Source of the DNA: Nostoc sp. CHAB 5834
GTDB taxonomy: Bacteria; Cyanobacteriota; Cyanobacteriia; Cyanobacteriales; Nostocaceae
NCBI GenBank assembly: GCA_020829485.1
Contig: JAIVFU010000027.1
Location: forward strand, 1 to 64,000
Direction: 5' to 3'
Length of the DNA: 64,000 nt
Shown here in pieces: positions 27,501-37,772 of the stretch (position 1 is its first letter; each line of letters starts with the position of its first letter). The notes beneath the pieces are model-generated. The model saw only the letters and a list, made by a program, of their open reading frames with translations, had not been told where the DNA came from and ran no database searches. The position numbers and the translations under genes were made by a program.

Positions 27501-29679
27501 ATAATCTTCTCTTAATGACAGAATAATTTTGACATAAGAAATATTTAAACATTCACTAAAAAATTGATAAAATTCGATTCTTTCTGTGGGAAGATTACTA
27601 ATAAAGAAAAATTCTTCAAACTGGTCTAAGATGATAATTATTGTGTAATTGCGCTCGGCTGCTAACCGAATTTTTTCTAGCAGTATAGTGGGTGTAGAGT
27701 CAAGATTAACCGGTATTCCTGTGGATGCCAACACTTGATTTAGACTGCTAATCAAGACTGTGAGCCAATCAGTGTAAACAGACAAAACAATAGGTATAGG
27801 AATACGTTCACCGATAACTTTACCTTTGAGCGCTGGGACTAAACCAGCTTTGAGAGTTGAACTTTTACCTACACCGGATGGGCCATAAATTACTGTGAGC
27901 TTGTAGTCTGCACGACTAATTCTTTCAATCAAACGATTGACATCTTGCTGCCGTCCAGAAGCAGATATTTCTTGGGCAACTCCTTCAGGAATAAATGGTA
28001 TTTTTTGAGGTTCTAATGCTGGGTTAATTCTAGAGTGTTGCGGCTGCAATTGACTTGCCCCAATAAAGGCACGAAAGCCATACTGATGTTCTATTTGAAT
28101 TTTTTCTTGCTTGAGCTTAAAGGCTTCTGTATAGTCATGACGCTCAAAAAAGTAAAGCGATCGCAGTTCCTCTAAAATTTCTAAATAAAGAGATGGCTGA
28201 TGTTGTAGCTCACAAACTACTCTCGCCCATTCCAGATTATTGATAGCCTCCTCTGGCTCACCTAGATGCCTCTGTGTCCGTGCAATCAAGAGAAGATACC
28301 AACTTTCTTGTCGTCGTCTTCGCAAAGCATCTCGCAGAGAAGCTTGTGTTACTTCTTCGGAGATAGAGAGTGCTGTATTCGCTAATTCATGAGCTAGTAT
28401 CCAATTCGACTCAGAAGCTGCCACACTTGCCAAAAAGCCATAATCTTGAGCAACTTGTGCAGGACTTCCATAGGTTTTATGTAGATATAATGACTTTTGA
28501 GCTAATTCTTTTAAGTCATCCCAGGCTTGTAAACGTTGCAGCATTTCACAAGCAGGCAAAATAAATTTAGCAACTAAGTCTTCTCTTTGTACTTCCTCCA
28601 ATAAATGACTTTTGAGCTAATTCTTTTAAGTCATCCCAGGCTTGTAAACGTTGCAGCATTTCACAAGCAGGCAAAATAAATTTAGCAACTAAGTCTTCTC
28701 TTTGTACTTCCTCCAATATTTCTAGGCATTGTTTAAACCACAACAGAGCATGTTCGCAATAGCTTCTATTACTATTTTGATGTAAGTCTGCCATTCGGTG
28801 ATAACACAGCCCCAGATGGAATAGTACTATTGCTTGCTTAAGTAAAGATGAGGGGGGTAAAGAAGAATTACTTTCAAACTCTGCTACTCTCCTCGTTTCT
28901 TGCTGCCACAATGCCAGACTTCTTTGATAATTGGCTAAAGCACCATTAATTTGATCGTTGGCATATTTATCTCGCCCTAAAACAAATTCTAAACTAGCTT
29001 CTAATCCTGGTGTTAATTGAAAGCCATATAGTCGCAACAAATCATTACGAGCTGATTCTATTTCGTGGCGGTGTTGAGACTTAGGATCTAAATCTAAGGA
29101 GGCGTTAGATAAAAATGTTTCGGCACCTGCTTCTAAAACTTTGGCAAATAGAGATTCTGCTTCTTGGTGGATCAAAGCAATTAAATCTACTTTTGCAATT
29201 TCAAATTTAATAGTGGTTGCAGCCCAGCTTTTAAAATCAGGTGCTAATCTTGAAAGCAATGATGCTACATCATCTTGTAGCCACAACACTACTGGAAATG
29301 GGAAAGTCGCGGCATAGATATCTCGTGCTTGGTTGATGCCTGTAAGTAAGTTTTCCAGGTCTATAGTTGACTCAATATCAAAAATCATTACAGCTGATGG
29401 TAAAGAGTCTGTAAGGACAGCAGGATTATCTAAAGATAGTTCTGATACTATTGTGTTGTGTAAAGAAGTAATTGATGGATTTAAAACGATTTCTCTGATA
29501 TATATGTCTTTAGTGACGGAGCGAATATTTTCTAACATTTGCTCACGTAATTGCCCATAGTTACACCGAACTAAAATTAGGGCAAATTGACCTTCAGAAA
29601 GTGCGATCGCTCTAATCAGTCTTTGCAAAGTATGCTGATTTTCTTTTGTGTAGACTTGTAGCTGCTTGTCAGTAGTCAT
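24537..29679 (-). pseudogene. STAND NTPase with 14 WD40 repeats, split by a 115-bp duplication
   Basis: Two frames (29679-28567, 370 aa; 28601-24537, 1354 aa) are one gene interrupted by a perfect 115-bp tandem duplication at 28489-28718. Removing one copy gives 1675 residues. Order: N-terminal region with ATPase-like pattern (ALILVRCNYGQLREQM), TPR-like helices, a STAND NTPase (P-loop GPSGVGKSS; Walker B IIIILDQFEEFF), a membrane segment (AGAVLAIMGGTIGALWW), then 14 WD40 units, i.e. two 7-blade propellers. In STAND proteins the propeller senses a ligand and the NTPase oligomerises. An AAA ATPase gene lies directly upstream. The 1354-aa half might still be made from its ATG at 28601. Confidence 0.85.
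28489..28718. repeat. Perfect 115-bp tandem duplication
   Basis: 28489-28603 and 28604-28718 are identical as far as I can read them. 115 is not a multiple of three, so the second copy shifts the frame; after it the first frame ends in SFIGGSTKRRLSC. Confidence 0.93.
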
Positions 29680-29788
29680 TGGTTATTGGGAATGGGGAAT
29701 AGGGAATGGGGAATTGGGCATTAGTTATTAGTCCAATAGCAAAGGGCAAAGGACTAACGACTAATGACTAATGACTCACCCAACACTG

Positions 29789-31120
29789 TTACTTGTTTTT
29801 TTGCCAAGCTAGAACTTTTTCTGTTTCTCCTAAAGCTGGACTGATGCCGAACCAGCGCCCCAGAGGATCACGATATTCAAACAGATACATGCTTCTTAGT
29901 AAGCTTTGGTAGTCAGACTCACCTTTAACTCTCTGCTGCTGCACTACTTCAAACAATAATTCCCACTGGGATTCATCAATAGCTAATAGCAGATCGTCAC
30001 GATAGTCTTTAATCACGGCTTCTAAGCAGTCCTTAGAAAAAGGCGGATCTTGTCGTTGCAGGCAGCTATAAAGTAAACCTAATAAATTACGAATGTGACC
30101 ACCACTAACGCGACATATCCGATCCAAAGTTTGGGAGTGATCGAATAATTCTGTAATTAATAAAAGCCTTTCCTTCAAAGGAACTTCTGGAAAAGCTCTT
30201 GCTAGAACTAACTGGCGCACTAGTGACATCCCTGGTTCGTAGTCAGTGCCATCTCTTTGGCGCACTAATACCATCGGTAATACTTTTGGTGCAATTCCTC
30301 CCCCCAGGCGATTTTTCAGTGTCTCGTACTCATTGGAGAAAATTAACGTTAGGGGAATTGTGTAAACTAGGTGGCATTTGAGTCGGCGTAGCTGTTCGCC
30401 TCGGTCGATAAAGAGATATTCTGGTTGCGATCGCCCCGATGCTAAGGGACGCATATCCACTCGATCCAAATTATCTACAATTACTACCAATCCTTTTTGA
30501 CCCCGTTGTTTTAGCTGTTCAACAGCCTTTTCTAAAATTTCTTCGTTAATCGCTTGCAAAATACTATTGGTACGTGGCTCCAGATATTGCCTTAGTTGAT
30601 TCCGCGTCTGGGTGCTATCTTTGGTTTTAGCGGTAATTTTGGCAATACCCAACGATAACTCTGCTTGTCCAGAAAGCTCTATGGGGCTTTGCAAAAAATC
30701 GCCTACTTCTTTAAACAAATTGCTAAAGTAACCAGGTTTGAATTTGATGTTAATGCCTTCTAAACTGGCACTGACTTGACGGGCTACACTCAGCAAAATA
30801 TCGCTGATATCAATATCTGCCATATCTAAGTCTTGACTGGACTCAAAGTAAACTACATGAAATCCCGCTAATTCTAGTTCTGTCTTGAGGCGCTGCAATT
30901 CCGTTGACTTCCCGCAGCCAATGTGACCCGTAAATAACTGGCAGGTTGGCTCATCAGGAGAAATCCGAATGATAGTCCGCTGCAATTCTTCAACAATCTT
31001 GCAACCACGAACATCAGCAAAATCTATGTAATACTGGCGATCTAGCACGTTACTTATATTAAGCGTGTAGCTTGGATTACATGCTTTATAAAAACGTGAC
31101 AAATTTAATGTCGTTTTCAT
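29789..31120 (-). CDS. AAA/KAP-like ATPase, partner of the STAND-WD40 protein
   Basis: 443 residues. Walker A GHIGCGKST (~65-73), Walker B LVVIVDNLDRV (~215), and a sensor-like stretch CHLVYTIPLTLIF. The C-terminal half is helical (winged-helix-like RVSGGHIRNLLGLLYSCL), as in STAND and KAP ATPases. It starts with ATG and lies 109 bp upstream of the STAND-WD40 gene in the same direction; the spacer holds only a GGGAATGGGG-type repeat. The pairing suggests a joint sensing or signalling role, which is inference. No effector domain is visible in either protein. Confidence 0.7.
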   Translation of the reverse strand: MKTTLNLSRFYKACNPSYTLNISNVLDRQYYIDFADVRGCKIVEELQRTIIRISPDEPTCQLFTGHIGCGKSTELQRLKTELELAGFHVVYFESSQDLDMADIDISDILLSVARQVSASLEGINIKFKPGYFSNLFKEVGDFLQSPIELSGQAELSLGIAKITAKTKDSTQTRNQLRQYLEPRTNSILQAINEEILEKAVEQLKQRGQKGLVVIVDNLDRVDMRPLASGRSQPEYLFIDRGEQLRRLKCHLVYTIPLTLIFSNEYETLKNRLGGGIAPKVLPMVLVRQRDGTDYEPGMSLVRQLVLARAFPEVPLKERLLLITELFDHSQTLDRICRVSGGHIRNLLGLLYSCLQRQDPPFSKDCLEAVIKDYRDDLLLAIDESQWELLFEVVQQQRVKGESDYQSLLRSMYLFEYRDPLGRWFGISPALGETEKVLAWQKNK

Positions 31121-31800
31121 GTATCTAGAGGTGTATGTTGATGTGTGTGTGTAGATGTGTGTGAAGATGCAGTTAACTTGTATTTTTTATACCAAAAATC
31201 TCTAGCCTAGATGTAGGCACACAATTACTTCGCAAGTTGGTAGTATCTTGCAAAAGACAGCACTTGTTACAGATCGCTGTCAGTAGTATGGTAGAGATTT
31301 AATTGACCCTAGTAACCTTAAGCATATCTGTCCTTTTTACACCTGCTATTGAGTTTTTGATAATCTATAGCTTTTGTTTGGCTGAGTTAATTAGTAAAAA
31401 AGCTACTACATCTTATAGTTCCCAGTTTGGATTGCTAATGATAAGGACTGGTATGAATTATAGCAATCTACACAGAGACTTAGAAATATTTAATTATCAT
31501 TTCATGTTTTATTTGTCAAGGCTACAAGATTATAAATATCTAAATTAACCTTTTGTAATCTTTAGAGACAAGATATTTGACGATCGCTTGTCGAAAAGAC
31601 AACAGTAAGTTAAGAATGGACACCGGAAACTTTAATTGGAAGGATGACTAGCGCCACGTTCGTTGTGTAGTTACTGTAAAGTGTTACTAAAAATAAAAAA
31701 AGTCTTGAGGAGAGCGGCTAACAGATGCTAACAGGGTTTACTGAAGAATAATGATATAAGCGCGTCAAGGAATTTGGATTGTAACCAGAAAGGGGTTTGA
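31121..31800. other. Intergenic region between divergent genes
   Basis: Contains a TG-rich stretch (TGTGTGTGTAGATGTGTGTG at about 31142-31161). An 81-codon frame at 31303-31548 has no family resemblance and I do not call it. Promoters for the ATPase gene and for ftsQ should lie here. Confidence 0.45.
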
Positions 31801-32655
31801 ATGGCTGGCATAATATCAGTTTCCCGCACAAATTTAGCGCAGCGTCGTAAGAAATTACGTCGGCAGAGGCAGATGAGAATTATTCAAGCTATTTGGCGAA
31901 CTTTTGCCATTACAGGTTTGGCGGGTGGATTGCTTTGGTTGGCAGTCCAACCAGTGTGGGTGCTAAAAAGTCCCAAACAAGTAGTGATCAAATTAGGCAA
32001 TCAGTCCCTGTCGGATGAGACAACTCAATCACTGTTGGTGCTATCTTACCCCCAATCTTTGTGGCGGATTGAACCGGCAGCGATCGCTAACTCTTTGAAG
32101 AAACAACCAACTATTGCCGAAGCGATCGTTAGACGCCGCTTGTTTCCTCCTGGATTAAACATCGAAATCCAAGAACGAATCCCTGTAGCCGTTACTCAAA
32201 CACCAAGTGTTCAAAATCAGGGCACTGGTAACAAAAAAGTCACAATCGGCTTACTAGATGCAAGCGGGGCCTGGATGCCTTTAGAAAAATACACATCACT
32301 CAATCCCACTAAAAAATTACCCAATCTTAGAGTAATTGGATTGCCTAAACAATACTGTCTCTACTGGACTCAACTTCATCAAGCTGTAAGCCAAAGTTCC
32401 GTAAAAGTGATAGAAATTGATTGCCAAAATCCAGCGAATTTAATTTTGAAAACAGAACTAGGAAATGTGCATCTCGGCGTTACAGGCCCCCAACTGTCTG
32501 AACAAATTAAAGTACTTGCCCAAATGCGTCATTTAGAAGCAAAACTCAATTCCGGCCAAATAGACTATATTGATCTGAAAAATCCCGAAATTCCATTAGT
32601 ACAGATGAACCAAAAAGACCAAAAATTAACTCCCAAAATCCCTAAAAACATCTAG
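31801..32655 (+). CDS. ftsQ: Cell division protein FtsQ/DivIB
   Basis: 284 residues. A basic cytoplasmic tail (RRKKLRRQRQMR), one membrane helix (ITGLAGGLLWLAVQPVWVL, ~38-57), then a POTRA domain (IKLGNQSLSDETTQ; YPQSLWRIEPAAIANSL; AEAIVRRRLFPPGLNIEIQERIPVA) and the beta domain. FtsQ links early and late divisome proteins in the periplasm. AAAGGGG stands 7 bases before the ATG. ftsZ follows on the same strand after an unusually long spacer of about 900 bp. Confidence 0.93.
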   Translation: MAGIISVSRTNLAQRRKKLRRQRQMRIIQAIWRTFAITGLAGGLLWLAVQPVWVLKSPKQVVIKLGNQSLSDETTQSLLVLSYPQSLWRIEPAAIANSLKKQPTIAEAIVRRRLFPPGLNIEIQERIPVAVTQTPSVQNQGTGNKKVTIGLLDASGAWMPLEKYTSLNPTKKLPNLRVIGLPKQYCLYWTQLHQAVSQSSVKVIEIDCQNPANLILKTELGNVHLGVTGPQLSEQIKVLAQMRHLEAKLNSGQIDYIDLKNPEIPLVQMNQKDQKLTPKIPKNI

Positions 32656-33573
32656 CATGTTTAATGTATTGATAGCTCCTAGTAAATTAAGAAGCTTTAT
32701 GCTGATAAATATATTTATTATTTTCAGTTTTCGAGCAAACCGCACGAAAATCGGCATTAACTTCTAATTAAAATGAGAAGATAAATCCTCAAATCTCTAT
32801 TACGAGTAAAAGACTTTCAATTATGACCCCTAACATTTAATAGTAGGGTGCAAGATGTCCGACAATCTAATGATGGGCTATGGCGTGCAAAACGCCTTCT
32901 ATTCCAAAGACAGTTTACCTTTATTTTCAATCTGTAAAGGAAAATGCCGCCCAAAGTTGCGTAAGTATTGTTTCTGGGCAATCAGTTTAGACTATTCTGT
33001 GCCGTAATTCCTATTTGGTTACGAAACCTCTGGAAAAATCTTGATTTGTTGACCACAGTAGTGAGGGTTCTTGTAAGATAGACTATTGCTCAAGCAAAGT
33101 GTCCATTAAGACCCCCCAAACAACAAATTAATCAGGTATAGTCTGACAAAGTAAATTATTGCTTACTTCAACCTTATGGATAAGTAAGTATAAGGTAAAT
33201 TTTGTGTCTAAAGTTGCAGCTATCTCCAATGGTGAAATCTATTAACAATATTATTGAGGTAGATAAGATGCGCTGTAGTGTGTCTTTACAAGTTCTGCCC
33301 TCTGTTGAGAATAATGAAGCGATTAATGTCTCTTTGAAGTTATACAGATCACTTTTAGGTAAATGTAGGTATACTTCTCTAGAATTAGCTGTGCGATCGG
33401 CTGCCCTGAAAGCTTATCCCATAGCAAATTTTCGCACTGCCAATTCTGTTAGGCTTGGCAGTAGTGAAAACAATAAAGAACAGTGCCCTAGTATTGTGGC
33501 ACTGTCAAACTAAAGTTGACTCTTAGGTGCATAACACCTGAAAAAGTCGTTTATCTACCCTTTGACAAATCCA
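32656..33573. other. Long ftsQ-ftsZ spacer
   Basis: About 900 bp on a strand where tight coupling would be expected. One 103-codon frame (33202-33513) is present; from an internal ATG it would read MRCSVSLQVLPSVENNEAIN, but it has no family I know. A hairpin (ACAGTGCC/GGCACTGT, 33480-33505) lies at its end, 68 bp before ftsZ. The spacer probably holds the ftsZ promoters and a long 5' leader. Confidence 0.5.
33480..33505 (+). promoter_or_regulatory. Hairpin in the ftsZ leader
   Basis: An 8-bp perfect stem ACAGTGCC/GGCACTGT with a 10-base loop, no U-tract. It could be a leader structure or the end of an upstream transcript; the sequence does not decide. Confidence 0.5.
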
Positions 33574-34884
33574 ATGACACTTGATAATAACCAAGGACTT
33601 AACTATAAAAATTCCCAATCTACGGGACAGCCGGGGTTCTCTCTGGCAGTTAACTCGACCAATCCCTTTAATAACTCTGGGTTGAACTTCGGACAAAATC
33701 ACGATAACAAGAAGATTTCTGCGGAAAATAGCCGAATTGGCGAGATTGTTCCTGGCCGGGTTGCCAACATCAAAGTGATTGGTGTAGGTGGTGGCGGTGG
33801 CAATGCCGTTAACCGCATGATCGAATCTGATGTCTCTGGGGTAGAGTTTTGGTCAATTAACACTGATGCCCAAGCTCTTACCTTAGCTGGCGCTCCCAGT
33901 AGATTGCAAATTGGACAGAAGCTAACGCGGGGTTTAGGAGCAGGTGGTAATCCTGCGATCGGTCAAAAGGCAGCTGAGGAATCACGAGACGAAATTGCTA
34001 CAGCTTTGGAGGGTGCAGACCTAGTATTTATCACTGCTGGGATGGGGGGTGGTACTGGGACAGGTGCAGCGCCGATTGTGGCAGAAGTAGCAAAGGAAAT
34101 GGGCGCTCTGACTGTTGGTGTAGTCACACGTCCATTTGTCTTTGAGGGCCGCCGCCGTACCAGCCAAGCGGAAGAAGGTATTCAAGGACTAAAAAGTAGA
34201 GTAGATACACTGATCATTATCCCCAACAACAAACTGCTGGAAGTGATCCCCGAACAAACACCTGTGCAAGAAGCTTTTCGTTATGCAGATGATGTACTGC
34301 GTCAAGGGGTACAAGGTATTTCTGATATCATCACGATCCCCGGATTGGTAAACGTTGACTTTGCTGATGTTCGAGCGGTGATGGCAGATGCGGGATCGGC
34401 ATTGATGGGAATTGGCGTTAGCTCTGGAAAATCTAGAGCCAGAGAAGCTGCGATCGCAGCTATTTCTTCACCACTACTAGAATGTTCTATTGAGGGCGCT
34501 AGAGGGGTTGTCTTTAATATTACAGGTGGTACTGACCTGACTTTGCATGAAGTAAATGCAGCCGCAGAAGCAATCTATGAGGTAGTTGATCCCAATGCCA
34601 ATATTATTTTTGGGGCTGTAATTGATGACAGACTCCAAGGTGAGGTAAGAATTACTGTAATTGCCACCGGATTTACAGGTGAAATACAAGCTGTGCAACA
34701 ACAAAGCGTGGCTAACGTTCGAGTAGCACCTAATACCTCTAAACGACCAACAACACAGCAACCCGCAGTTAATCCTCCAACCTCAACTCCAACTCCAACT
34801 CCAACTCCAATTCCAGAACCAAAAGAAAAACCTGGATTGGATATACCTGATTTCTTAAGAAACCGACGTACACCACGGAATTAA
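33574..34884 (+). CDS. ftsZ: Cell division GTPase FtsZ
   Basis: 436 residues from ATG 33574 (MTLDNNQ, as I recall it for other Nostocales; a TTG four codons upstream is unlikely). A ~60-residue variable N-terminal tail is typical of filamentous cyanobacteria. The GTPase core has [15 protein letters not shown], the tubulin signature [10 protein letters not shown], and the T7 loop [12 protein letters not shown] Thr-Pro repeat linker ([12 protein letters not shown], coded by ACTCCA hexamers at 34786-34811) leads to the conserved tip LDIPDFL, which binds division partners. It polymerises into the Z-ring. Confidence 0.97.
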   Translation: MTLDNNQGLNYKNSQSTGQPGFSLAVNSTNPFNNSGLNFGQNHDNKKISAENSRIGEIVPGRVANIKVIGVGGGGGNAVNRMIESDVSGVEFWSINTDAQALTLAGAPSRLQIGQKLTRGLGAGGNPAIGQKAAEESRDEIATALEGADLVFITAGMGGGTGTGAAPIVAEVAKEMGALTVGVVTRPFVFEGRRRTSQAEEGIQGLKSRVDTLIIIPNNKLLEVIPEQTPVQEAFRYADDVLRQGVQGISDIITIPGLVNVDFADVRAVMADAGSALMGIGVSSGKSRAREAAIAAISSPLLECSIEGARGVVFNITGGTDLTLHEVNAAAEAIYEVVDPNANIIFGAVIDDRLQGEVRITVIATGFTGEIQAVQQQSVANVRVAPNTSKRPTTQQPAVNPPTSTPTPTPTPIPEPKEKPGLDIPDFLRNRRTPRN

Positions 34885-35201
34885 AAGATTTTGGAGTTGA
34901 GATTTTAGATTAAATTAGCAGTCTCAGGTTAGGCTGAGGTTTCAGGGTTTTACTAAGGGCAGGGGTAAGCAATCTGTTGCCATCCCCAATCTTGCTAATG
35001 GGTAAAAAACTCGTTAACGCTACTTTATACAAATAGAATGAACTTGGGCAGGAGTCTGCTGGCTCACATGTCCAGCTATGCTTTTGAAAATAAATGTATA
35101 GCAACAGACAGGGAGCTTAGGACAGCAATAAAATTACAAAGTACGCTGTTGAAGGCGTGTTTCCCGCGAACTGTCCTAACGGCTTTGGCGACTGCTATAA
35201 A
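34885..35201. other. Spacer between convergent ftsZ and gshB
   Basis: Contains the MITE-like element at 35097-35199, which ends 3 bp from the gshB stop codon. No gene seen. Confidence 0.55.
35097..35199. mobile_element. 103-bp MITE-like element (TATAGCA...TGCTATA)
   Basis: Ends TATAGCA and TGCTATA, with a second matched pair TTAGGACA/TGTCCTAA inside. A repeat type I associate with Nostoc spacers. It abuts the 3' end of gshB. Confidence 0.65.
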
Positions 35202-36176
35202 TTATTTTTTGCTTTTTATTGTCTGTTCAATCCATTGAATAACCTGATGACCAAGGTGAGTCCCATCTAGGCGATCAATCTCACGAATTCCAGTAGGACT
35301 AGTGACGTTAACTTCAGTTAAGTAGCCACCAATAACATCAATACCCACAAAAATTAAGCCGTCTTGGCGTAACTGTTCGGCTACTTGGGTACAAATTTCA
35401 TCCTCTCTTGGGGTAATTTCGGTTTGAGCGACTGTACCACCAGTTGCCATATTATTGCGAAAATCAGTTCCACTAGAGAGGCGATTGAGCGCACCAATTG
35501 GTTCGCCATTGAGTAGGATAATTCGCTTATCTCCTGCTTTTGCCTCCGGTAAATAGGTTTGCACCATTACAGGCACTCGACCTTGGAAGGTACTGAGTTC
35601 GACAATAGAGTTAAAATTGCGATCGCTTGATTGCAAAAACAAAATACCTTCCCCAGCTTTGTTACCCAGTGGTTTGAGAACCGTAGCTCCCTTTGCTTCG
35701 ACAAATTGCCGGATAAACTGCTTATCAGCACTGACAATCGTTTCTGGAATCGCTTTGGTAAACTGGAGGGCGTACATTTTTTCATTTGCCCCTCGGATGC
35801 CGCTAGGACTATTAATTACCAGGGTTTTATTTTGGTCAATGTAATCCAGAATATAGGTGGCATAGAGGTAGGAATCATTGACAGGTGGATCTGTCCGCAT
35901 AAATACAGCGTCCATTGTCTCTAAAGAAGTTAAGCAAGAATCGCTCAACTTATACCAAGGATTCGCCGCTAGCCAGCGTCCATCCACCAACTGCACTGGT
36001 ACAAGTTCGACTCGCTGTAGGACAGCCCAAGCTTTGCTCTCCACCACACTCAGCAGATTTGCCTGAGTTACCCAAACTTCGTGTCCCAGGATTTGCGCTG
36101 CTTCAATTAGGGCAACACTGGTATCATGACACGGGTCAAGCAGATAGATGGGATCAATGATAAAAGCCAGTTTCAC
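35202..36176 (-). CDS. gshB: Glutathione synthetase
   Basis: 324 residues with a GTG start. An ATP-grasp enzyme that joins gamma-glutamylcysteine and glycine. Family landmarks: FIIDPIYLLDPCHDTSVALIE at the start, FMRTDPPVNDSYLYATYILD, NSPSGIRGANEKMYALQF, VLKPLGNKAGEGILFL (nucleotide-binding loop) and GIDVIGGYLTEVNVTSPTGIREI. It faces ftsZ, and grxC lies upstream in the same direction, giving a thiol-redox pair, though 230 bp apart. Confidence 0.95.
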   Translation of the reverse strand: MKLAFIIDPIYLLDPCHDTSVALIEAAQILGHEVWVTQANLLSVVESKAWAVLQRVELVPVQLVDGRWLAANPWYKLSDSCLTSLETMDAVFMRTDPPVNDSYLYATYILDYIDQNKTLVINSPSGIRGANEKMYALQFTKAIPETIVSADKQFIRQFVEAKGATVLKPLGNKAGEGILFLQSSDRNFNSIVELSTFQGRVPVMVQTYLPEAKAGDKRIILLNGEPIGALNRLSSGTDFRNNMATGGTVAQTEITPREDEICTQVAEQLRQDGLIFVGIDVIGGYLTEVNVTSPTGIREIDRLDGTHLGHQVIQWIEQTIKSKK

Positions 36177-36357
36177 CCTTTACACCTCAATCACCAAGAA
36201 ATTAAATGGTTATTCAATTATTATCTCTTGATGCTCTCACCAATTGACGTATATATGTACTGCTGAGTGGAACCTGGCGGTAAACTCTTGTGGACAGATA
36301 TGGCTTTTGTGAGAAAAAAGTCTGTAAATAAGGCAGCGCGTAGCTCGAAGAGAGTTG

Positions 36358-36389
36358 TAGCGACTGCCGTGTGTAGCGGCTTGTCGCTA
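36358..36389. repeat. Hairpin repeat between grxC and gshB
   Basis: TAGCGAC and GTCGCTA pair across an 18-base loop rich in short repeats (GCCGTGTGTAGCGGC). Found 19 bp after the grxC stop; a weak terminator or a mobile repeat. Confidence 0.45.
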
Positions 36390-36407
36390 GCACAATACCT
36401 TCTGAAA

Positions 36408-36677
36408 CTACACGTTGCTAGAAGTTAGTAGCTCATCTAGCTTGCCTTGACTGTCTAAAGCGTGGATATCATCACAACCACCTATATGATCATCATTGAT
36501 GAAAATTTGCGGTAAGGAGCGCCGTCCATTTGCTCTTTGAGCCATTTTATTTCTGGCTGCCTCATCTCCATCAATGCTGTATTCTATAAATTCAACCCCT
36601 TTGTTCTTCAGCAAACTTTTGGCACGAATGCAAAAGGGGCAAGTTCTCCAAGTGTAAATTTCTACTTTGGCAGCCAT
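36408..36677 (-). CDS. grxC: Glutaredoxin 3
   Basis: 89 residues, the usual length. Active site TCPFC (a CPFC variant of the CPYC motif), cis-Pro in RRSLPQIFIND and the GG-D motif HIGGCDDIHAL for glutathione binding. It reduces disulfides with glutathione, the product of the downstream gshB. Order is also what I recall from Anabaena. Confidence 0.93.
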   Translation of the reverse strand: MAAKVEIYTWRTCPFCIRAKSLLKNKGVEFIEYSIDGDEAARNKMAQRANGRRSLPQIFINDDHIGGCDDIHALDSQGKLDELLTSSNV

Positions 36678-37010
36678 ACAGTTTTTAATTTAGTTTAATA
36701 CCTATAATTCTAAAACTTTACTTTTGAAATTTATTAAAAAAGGCGGCTGACTCATCCTAATAAAGAAGGAATCTACACCGCCCTTGAATGAACTATTGTC
36801 TGATAACTATCAATCATCTATGAAAATTCTTGTTTAGCCCTCTTCTGCCACTCTGATAAAAAAGAATTTAATCCACACTTTGGAACTTTTATTTAACCAA
36901 GCTTTGAGGCTTTGTTTTGTAACATGAATTAAGATTTTTAGCCAAATAGGGAAAAACCAAACCCCGAAAGCCTTTGAGAGATCGGGTTCTCCCACTCTGA
37001 CAACACATGG
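36678..37010. other. Intergenic region
   Basis: About 330 bp. An imperfect stem AACCCCGA/ATCGGGTT at about 36960-36988 lies 22 bp after the stop of the PEP-CTERM gene and may end its transcript. No gene seen. Confidence 0.45.
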
Positions 37011-37772
37011 TTAAGCTGGCAACAGATGCTTTTTATTTTTAACCACCAATGCACTCACAGCAAATAGAGCGATAGCAACTGCTGTCGTTGGCTCAGATAC
37101 TTTTTTTGGTGGCGGTGGTGGGGCAACATAGAATCCTTCACCTGTTCCGCTAGTACCCAGATTTGTGCCTGTAATACTTTGGTAGCGCACACCCAAGTTG
37201 CTCAGGGTAAAGCTGGTGACATTGCCTGTGAAAGCAAGGATAGGAGAGAAAGTAGCAGCCAGACTACCAGTACTAACACCGCCACTCTGACCTCCCTGGC
37301 AGGTGTTTCCCTTAGTGAAGCACACATCAACGTTGCCAAATTGATTAGGAAATGCACCTTCTCTGTCATTACTAAAAAGCCCAGAAACTCTTGTGTTTCC
37401 AGAACCATCGGTGCTTCCAACTCCAAGTAGCGTCTTGTCGACATCAAAACCTAAGGCAGATGTTCTAGAAGTGATACCATTGCTGGATGTATTGGATAAG
37501 CTAATCTCAAATTTTGCCTCAATATTATTACTGACTTTAGTAAAACCTAGAAATGTAAAGATAGCTTTAGATGAGAGTCCTCCAACATCTTTTGTGTCAA
37601 CGTTCCCATCAAAGTTAATTTCAAAAGACTTATTGATGTCGGTAGTAGTAACTGTAACACTGTCGCTGTTTGGGGAAAAGCTAAAAGCTGAAGCGGAAGG
37701 AACCACAGCCATAAAACAAGCCCCAAATGCGTAGAAGCCTGATAGCTTAAAAATGATGTTTTTCACAGACAT
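37011..37772 (-). CDS. Cistern-type PEP-CTERM protein
   Basis: 253 residues. A signal peptide (FGACFMAVVPSASA) is followed by a beta-rich Ser/Thr/Gly domain with two Cys (DVCFTKGNTCQGG) and a Pro-rich linker. The C-terminal sorting signal runs SEPTT, a hydrophobic helix (VAIALFAVSALVV) and a basic end KNKKH, the PEP-CTERM pattern with SEP in place of PEP. Such proteins are exported and processed by exosortase. The overall shape is of the cistern family of PEP-CTERM proteins. Confidence 0.75.
   Translation of the reverse strand: MSVKNIIFKLSGFYAFGACFMAVVPSASAFSFSPNSDSVTVTTTDINKSFEINFDGNVDTKDVGGLSSKAIFTFLGFTKVSNNIEAKFEISLSNTSSNGITSRTSALGFDVDKTLLGVGSTDGSGNTRVSGLFSNDREGAFPNQFGNVDVCFTKGNTCQGGQSGGVSTGSLAATFSPILAFTGNVTSFTLSNLGVRYQSITGTNLGTSGTGEGFYVAPPPPPKKVSEPTTAVAIALFAVSALVVKNKKHLLPA

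Noticed and set aside
31303..31548. 81-codon plus-strand frame upstream of ftsQ
   Set aside because: Ordinary AT-rich composition, no ribosome site and no family pattern; likely chance.
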